Assembly (NCBI RefSeq): GCF_921293095.1
Contig: NC_060259.1
Coordinates: 77,310,120-77,374,119, forward strand
DNA length: 64,000 bases
Direction of reading: 5' to 3'
Origin: Ischnura elegans
Taxonomy: Eukaryota > Arthropoda > Insecta > Odonata > Coenagrionidae
A program made the position numbers and the translations under genes. Under the pieces are notes generated by a model. The model saw only the letters and a list, made by a program, of their open reading frames with translations. It was not told the origin of the DNA and did no database searches. Below, piece after piece: positions 57,881 to 64,000 of the stretch (the stretch's first letter is position 1; each line of letters begins with the position of its first letter).

Positions 57881-58293
57881 AGAACACAATTTACGCTTCA
57901 CAAAAATTGTATGCGAATTTGGCTGTCGCTACTTCTCACTAGATGCAATTGAATAAGTATGTCACGGCGAGAAACGTGAAGCCTCGTGTAGGTTAAGTGC
58001 TAAATGTGTCATATGGCAGGGATAACGCCTAGGCAGTAGATGTCAAAGAACCGTCAAGTAGTGATTGCATAATAGGACTCTAAGAATGCGATATTTGACT
58101 CAGATTTGCTAAATATTTTGGAATAGGCAATTATTGAGATCTGACTCGTGTGACGGACAACAAGTCTTCGAATCAATTTTCCCAATCACCCTTTTTTGGT
58201 CATGAAAACAAAGTTTTCGAATTTTAAAACCTAAAAAAGGTACGAAGGAAAGAAAAACTATCCTATGACCCACGATAAAGATTTACTGCATTT

Positions 58294-58422
58294 GATGAAA
58301 AATTTCTCGGGATTCCCACTGGGTGTGGTAACCCCTGAAGACGATGGCAGACTCAGCCATTGAAAAGTTGGGTGAATTAACCCAATACCACACCCGGTGG
58401 GAATCCCGAGAAATTTTTCATC
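58294..58422. mobile_element. Fold-back hairpin with hammerhead-like core
   Basis: Arms GATGAAAAATTTCTCGGGAT and its inverse, with an inner GGTGTGGTA pair. Plus strand 58335-58372 has CTGAAGA, a stem ATGGC/GCCAT and GAAA in hammerhead order. Followed by CTATACGCCGGGAAAACCTA as at 22205-22235. Confidence 0.55.
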
Positions 58423-59246
58423 AGTCTATACGCCGGGAAAACCTAAAATTTTACATTTACTGCCTTTGTTTTCGATACAGTGGATCATCAATGTTGTGTA
58501 GAATAGCAGAATTTTTATTTCCTACACATCCTGAAGGAGTTCCACTAAGTAATGCCATTCTCCATAGCATCCAAAAAAGGCTGTTTTCATTGTATTGTAT
58601 CGTATTGTATCCGATGAACGGGTATCAACTTTTTTACTTGATTTAATGGCATTATGACGGTGGCACTGTGGACATCTTTCAGGAGATGACCGGTGTAATC
58701 GATGCATCACAAGTTGAAGGCTAATAGGTCTCCAGCTAATGACACGGCAAGTGCTCGTCATGGTGGTCCAGGAGAAAATTCTTGACGGGTAACGAAGGAG
58801 ACAAATGGTTTAGATGGAGGTAGTATTGAGCGGGGAGGGATTTTTAAAATCCGTGTTAGAAGGAAGAACGTTAAGCAAGCGAGGGTGGGTTAGGAGACGA
58901 ATTGGATTTATTGATAGAATGAAAGGGATTGGCCACATGAAAGGAAGAGAGAGTTCCAATCTGGGCAGGCGCAGCTAACTCGCAAAGCGCTCCATGTCAA
59001 CCCGGCTTAACCGATAGAATTATTCAATAATAATAATGACACGACGAAGTCATATTTGAGTGGTATATGCACAATGCATATTTTTAACTGTTGAAATCAG
59101 TCTCAGCGAATCAAAAGTGTTCTGATTAGGCTGAAAATAGTTTTAAAATTCCAAAAAAATTTGTACATGCGCGGAGATAGCCTCTCAAATGACTGGCATT
59201 TCTTTCCTCCCCACGTGCAGCTATACACCTTCACGTACTAAAAGAA

Positions 59247-59611
59247 ATGGCAGAAAGAAGAAATCTGAACGATAATAAATTGCGAAGCATCAAGGCGACA
59301 ACTTCAGCTTGGCCCTCCTCCGTCAGGAACAATCGAAGGGAGGAAGTGGTAATTACTCGGCTGAGGATTGGGCACTGCCGCTTGACTCATTCCTTTCTCT
59401 TTACGGAAGAGAAGGAAGCGCCTCAGTGTGATTCCGATGTCTTTTAAGTATCCGACATATCCTGACAGAGTGCGACAAATACCGTGGCGCGCGGATTCGG
59501 CTCAATATTGGGGGGGGGGGGGACCTTGAATCCCTCCTCGGAGACAACCCGACTAATCTGAATGGTATACATTTGTTTCTCAGGGAAACGGGTCTGTTTA
59601 ATCAGATTTAA
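59247..59611 (+). pseudogene. LINE ORF2 C-terminal fragment (RNase H region)
   Basis: ITRLRIGHCRLTHSFLFTEE followed by PQCDSD and, in another frame, HILTECDKYR and FLRETGLFNQI before TAA. This block ends ORF2 of RNase H-bearing LINEs (I/Jockey group). There are at least one frameshift and a G-run expansion at 59508. Confidence 0.8.
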
Positions 59612-59904
59612 ATTTAAATAAATAATGTCTGATTGTATATAATCTATATAAATAAATTATGCAGTGACGATCCTTCTAATTTACGACGTGAATCTAATGA
59701 CTGAGTAGTGGTGCAGAATGACCTAATAGCCGTCGACGCACCCAAACGTTCAATACTACTACTACTACTACTAAGAAATGGCAGATACGGTTGGATAAAG
59801 ACATAGCGCTGAAAATATGTGGACACGTACAAATGGCACAAAGAAAAACGTACTTAATAAAGGGGGAATTATAATGATGAACTCACTTGCGCCCTTCCCC
59901 CACC

Positions 59905-60795
59905 CAGTAGCCGGTGCAGAAACACATAATCCGCAAACTGAATAAAATGCAAAGGAAGGCTGTGTGGTTCATCAAAAACTGCTACGGGCGTACATACAGC
60001 GTTACCCAGGTGTTAAGCGAATTAGGCTGGGAGCCGCTGGAGACTCAGCGGCTGCAAGCTTAGCTTAGATTGCTTGAACAATTGAGAATTGATATTTTTA
60101 AGAGCGACACGGTGACCATAATATTAGAGCCCCACTATGTTTCCAGGTCCGACAGAAGCGTTAAATTAAGAGAAATATTTTGCCGAACGGATAGATACGG
60201 GAATTCGTTTTTCCCCCGAATCATGAAGGATTTTAATAAATGCTATTCGTAATTTCCTTAGAGCACTTCCTTTTTATTTGTAAACGGCTGGTGTCCTAAC
60301 ACCCCCTGCCACACGCCTTTTAGATGGCTTGCGGGGTAGTATGTAGATGTAGCCTTTTTCGGTCACTCTGCTAGTTATTACAATTTATTCTAGCGTTTTC
60401 TCCTGAAGGATCGTTTTTTTCGGTGATATCTAAACTACTTGCACTGAATCTGAGAATACATTCTGTATTCATGATATAATTTTCTATTGGTCCTACGTTT
60501 TTCTGTTACACCTGAATATTTTTCTTTGAATTAATAGTGATACTGTTTCAAATGTATTTAATATGTCTGAAAATGTTGTGTGACTAGATGCCCGGGTATC
60601 CGCATTCGGGATGCAATTGTATGCATATGCTTGTATAGGTTTATATTTTGTTTTTTTTCTCTATTTTTTGCATTTGCTGAGTCTTGCTGTAGTTTTTTTT
60701 TCTTTGAACTTTTGTCAAATGATTTTTACTGAATTGTTGTGCACTTGTAAATTATCTCATGGGCCAAATGGCCCACGATAATAAATAAATAAATT
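59905..60795 (+). pseudogene. LINE ORF2 3' end with tail
   Basis: KMQRKAVWFIKNCYGRTYSV then TQVLSELGWEPLETQRLQA, an in-frame TAG at 60061-60063, and LRLLEQLRIDIFKSDTVTII on to a stop at 60250-60252. This is typical of Jockey/CR1-type ORF2 C-termini. The 3' UTR ends GGGCCAAATGGCCCACGATAA with an (ATAA)n tail near 60795. A different copy from that at 59247. Confidence 0.8.
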
Positions 60796-60960
60796 AATTC
60801 ATTGAATCCTATAGGAATACCAAACAGTTCTTGGCTTCCAGGCTTTCTGAATGTTTTAAGGTGTGGACTAATTGCAGCCAAAATGACTTTGGTGCCATTA
60901 ACAAGATTCTCTGCGATGTTCAAATTTCTAATTACCATCGGTTTTTTGACCACCAAATGT
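60795..60960 (-). pseudogene. Possible PIF1/Helitron helicase fragment
   Basis: Minus frame VKKPMVIRNLNIAENLVNGT then KVILAAISPHL resembles the block near the end of PIF1-like helicases where RNL and NGT motifs occur. Only about 50 residues, with no other motif. Weak. Confidence 0.35.
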
Positions 60961-61154
60961 CCTCAAAAAGGTAGAGGCATAGAAGCAGTTGGCAACTCTG
61001 TAATAGATAGAAAATATTGTGTTTCGGCAATTAATCCTAGGATTTCAGACGATTATAGGAGGGATTTTGGATTCTAAGACTTTTTTTCGTATCCCGTCTC
61101 GCTCACTCCAAACATTTGTATGAACGAGTGAGTCGGTCAGTGGGTGGTCGGAAG

Positions 61155-61414
61155 CAGTGGCACCGACTCCATGGGGCCTGAGGGGGCCCGAGCCCCCTCT
61201 AAAATTCGTTAAGGGTGTGAGAAAAAAATGTTTCAGGCTTGTCGATTTTCCCCGGAGTGTCCAGATATCGAAATTCGAGTTATCACGGTTCTAATCTTGA
61301 TCATATGACTCTACTAAAATGCTTAAAAACCTTAAAAATCACTACTTATAAAAATTTCCCGGGACAAGATCCCCGGTTTGGGCCCCCCAATGTTTGTTTA
61401 AGTCGGCATCCGTG
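61155..61414. mobile_element. hAT-like MITE, CAGNGGCGCCGAC family, copy 5 (inverted)
   Basis: 260 bp in reverse orientation, with perfect 8-bp duplication GTCGGAAG (61147-61154 and 61415-61422). Confidence 0.9.
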
Positions 61415-61422
61415 GTCGGAAG

Positions 61423-62055
61423 TGGGTTTTATAATACAGTGATGCAAAGAGCACTCTGTGAAATAAAAACATACGTCACTATATTGACGTAAAAAATGTA
61501 AATACTCACACATACAGAAATAATTTAGTAGGTATCTTTTCATACATAGATCTACGTCATGAACTATTCACTGAATTATATCAAACTAAAAAAACTCTTC
61601 CGGAGACTTCTATTGTGCATCTGAAATGAGTCAATGAAACATAAAAATATGCCTTTCAAAAATTTAACAAAAAAGTAATTTTAGATTTTGTTGAAGCAGC
61701 CATAAAACATTGTGGGTTGTCCATTACAATTTTTACAATTGGTGTTCAATTTCTTTGCTAGTTTACTCGCCTACTTATTCACCTAATCTCTTTTAATTGC
61801 CACATAACAGTTATGGCATATCGTATCGTACTGATCCTCGCAGGGCCTATATATTTATTTAGGAGATGGATGTATTTTTTCTATTTAAAAGTGAGGCGCT
61901 AATACTCGCTTCATGTCTGTCTAACAAATCAGTCATTAGTCAAAAGTCCTTCAACCACATCCTCTTATTATGCATTGCACTTCCTCATTGCATAGAAGAA
62001 GAAATGGTTGAATGCCTATACCACCGAATGCATTATAATGCTGCACTTGTGACGA
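61423..62055. other. Intergenic DNA, nothing recognised
   Basis: AT-rich, no supported gene or repeat family seen. Confidence 0.4.
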
Positions 62056-62246
62056 TGCCGGCCTCGGTGGCGGCCGGGTAAAGTCCTCGCCTGCCAAACC
62101 GAAGGTCGCGGGTTCGAGTCCCGCCTGGGTAAGTTACCCTTATCCAGGGCATGGATGTTTGTGATTGTTAAATGTTATTCACCCTGATATAAAGGCCGAA
62201 CAGTGCTGTTTTCAGTGGTGTGTGAAATAAATAAATAAATAAATAG
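62056..62246 (+). mobile_element. tRNA-derived SINE with AAAT tail
   Basis: The head GCCTCGGTGGCGGCCGGGTA has a box A-like motif and box B is GGTTCGAGTCC. It ends in an (AAAT)n run. A second SINE family, distinct from that at 27858. Confidence 0.85.
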
Positions 62247-63042
62247 ATATGCGGCGCGATGTGGAGGATGTTATTTAAATGAAATATTGATATATTTCAT
62301 TTGACTAATAATATGCTGACCGTCCCAAGCGTCTTTTGAGCGAGTGATCTAAAATCAAGACCCTAATATCCACGTCGCGCAGGAGTTATTTTCTCAAAAA
62401 TAGTTGTAGCCGTTTGTTTCTTTGAGTCCTAGCTTTTGATGTAGACAAAAATAAAAGTGTGGACTTGTTGATTTAGGCATCAGGAGAACTGAAAACACTG
62501 CCACTTCAAATTGTTAATCGAACTATTTTGTTTTAATAATTCTAATTTTCTCGTCTTAACGTTTAATCTCACTTTTTTGGGAGACTTCAGCTTTTAGAGG
62601 CTTGTAAGTGGGCAACTTCGCTCTCAGGCTCCTTCGACCGACTGCCTCCTAAGAAGCGAAAAACTGCGGCCGCCGTTTTTTCGCTGGTTCGTATACCAAC
62701 TCGTCCAGTTCCGACCGCATGAGCTTCTAAGAAAAGGGAAAAAAAGAAAAATCTCCAAACTTTTCCATGGAAGGGCCACATTATTAGTATATTTCCTCAT
62801 CTTTGCGGGCAGAAGGAATAAAAAAAAAACAAAAACAAATCAGTGCCAGTAATTCAGCTACCTCAAAAAATTAGACCATAAACACGGAAAATTTTTAAAA
62901 ATATCTTCTTGGAAAAAATCAGGAAAAACTAAATAGATTCCTGCCTTCAGTTATACGCAACCAAATTAGTGTGACGAATGATACTGTCGTTTTGATTCCA
63001 AAATTTCATTAAAATCAAGTTCCAGATTAGTTGAGCCAATTT

Positions 63043-63532
63043 TAAAGGCCGTTTTACACGGGGCAGGTATTGCGCAGGTTAGAACTGTATTAATTTCTTA
63101 AATGGCGTGGAATTGCGCGAATGCATGAACGAAATTAGAACAGGGTTATAAATAAAAGCGAACAAACTATGTATAAATCCACCAATTTATTTTTGTGGTA
63201 CTACTAGTTTCGACGCAGCGGCGTCATCATCAGGTACAAAGGCTACAAAGAAACAAAGATGATGACGCCGCTGTGTCGAAACTAGTAGTACCACAAAAAT
63301 AAATTGGTGGATTTATACATGGTTTGTTCGTTTTATTTATTAGAATGAACCTCCACAAAGTTGAGCCTGTTACGATAGAGATTATCTAGAACAGGGTTTA
63401 TGTTGCCATCTCACGTCTACGCATTCTCGCATCTGTTCTAGCAATTCACCGCTTTACACGACACAATTTTGATTGCGCCTTTGTACGCACGTCAGATTGT
63501 GCAAGTGCTTGCCCCGAGTAAAACTGCACTAA
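63043..63532. mobile_element. MITE, AAAGGCCGTTTTACACGG family, copy 3, interrupted
   Basis: Reverse orientation to copy 1. Interrupted by a 240-bp fold-back at 63148-63387. Removing the insert restores the family sequence. Confidence 0.8.
63148..63387. mobile_element. Fold-back insert with hammerhead-like arms (Penelope-like)
   Basis: Inserted in a MITE and flanked by the direct repeat AGAACAGGGTT (63137-63147 and 63388-63398). The arms (about 63168-63240 and 63255-63322) are inverted copies. The minus-strand arm has CTGATGA, a stem pair GACGC/GCGTC and GAAAC followed by a short stem ending GTA. This is the order of a type I hammerhead core. The assignment to Penelope-like elements rests on the known presence of such motifs in those elements. 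Confidence 0.6.
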
Positions 63533-63839
63533 GAATTGATTTCAAAAGATCATCAGAAAAATTTGTTCGATAGTTAGATTTCACATTGCTCTTCCCCAGA
63601 TTTGAATAATTCAGCGATGCTAGCCGTACGATAGTTACTTTTTTTTTAACCCTTTCTAACCCAGAGCTACTTTAAGGAGAATTCAAATTTCAAGATTTTT
63701 CATCATGAAAACTTGAAAATTTTGCACTCAATCATAAATATTGTGGTAGCTAAATCATTAGTCATCCCAATTAACACCACAAAATAATGCTTATTTTAGA
63801 TATTTTCTGAATAGAGTGGATCATTTATACATTTTTGAT

Positions 63840-63934
63840 GTAGGCCAACACACGCAGCGATTTGTTTGGCGGGCCGGATAAAATTATGCATCTGGCCGGA
63901 TGTGGCCAGCGGGGCCATAATTTGGAGACCCCTG
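63840..63934. mobile_element. Partial hAT-like MITE right end
   Basis: Ends CATAATTTGGAGACCCCTG, preceded by GGCCGGAT/GGCCAGCG motifs typical of this family. No left end was found. Confidence 0.6.
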
Positions 63935-64000
63935 TCCTAAGACGTAGGAATCGCCCTCCGCGACGAATCGAATCCTTTTTCAATAATCCTACAGAAACAC

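Noticed and set aside
62056..62130. Possible genuine tRNA gene
   Set aside because: Followed by a SINE body and AAAT tail; acceptor stem not closed.
1..64000. CRISPR arrays, operons, bacterial promoters or a contaminating bacterial origin
   Set aside because: Introns, SINEs, LINEs and MITEs show a eukaryotic nuclear locus; no regularly spaced direct repeats of CRISPR type seen.

Overview
This is a window of an animal nuclear genome, most likely an arthropod (inferred from gene structure and repeat types; species not determined). It is AT-rich, has no dense coding, and is full of short DNA transposons (hAT-like MITEs with 8-bp target duplications), tRNA-derived SINEs, LINE 3' ends, a mariner remnant, and hairpins resembling the hammerhead-ribozyme modules of Penelope-like elements. 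The six-frame ORFs are nearly all chance or shadows; real coding sequence is in short exons.

The one clearly identifiable gene is histidine ammonia-lyase (HAL, histidase) on the minus strand. I could place 17 coding exons, from the start codon at 52634 to the stop at 10385, over about 42 kb. All exon phases join without a break into 2028 nt (675 codons plus stop), close to the length of vertebrate HAL. The MIO-forming Ala-Ser-Gly triad and the known active-site positions are all present. A CpG-rich stretch just upstream (about 52640-52960) is the probable promoter, and an AATAAA lies about 320 nt past the stop.

On the far left (887-1093, plus strand) is one GC-rich, acidic, terminal coding exon of a gene that enters from outside the window; I do not recognise it. 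No confident host gene lies in 53-64 kb.

Layout: 1-1.2 kb, end of the unknown left gene; 1.2-10 kb, intergenic with MITEs; 10.06-52.63 kb, HAL with introns loaded with transposons; 52.6-53 kb, HAL promoter region; 53-64 kb, repeat-rich intergenic DNA with LINE ends, SINEs, MITEs and ribozyme-like hairpins. The most striking repeat structure is a four-level nest in HAL intron 10 (about 15.72-19.53 kb): a SINE split by a 3.66-kb inverted-repeat element, whose decayed ORF is split by a 1.46-kb inverted-repeat element, which holds a fold-back. The target duplications and the resumed reading frame confirm the order of insertion. At least six separate sites carry hammerhead-like cores, two of them inside inserts flanked by 10-12 bp duplications.
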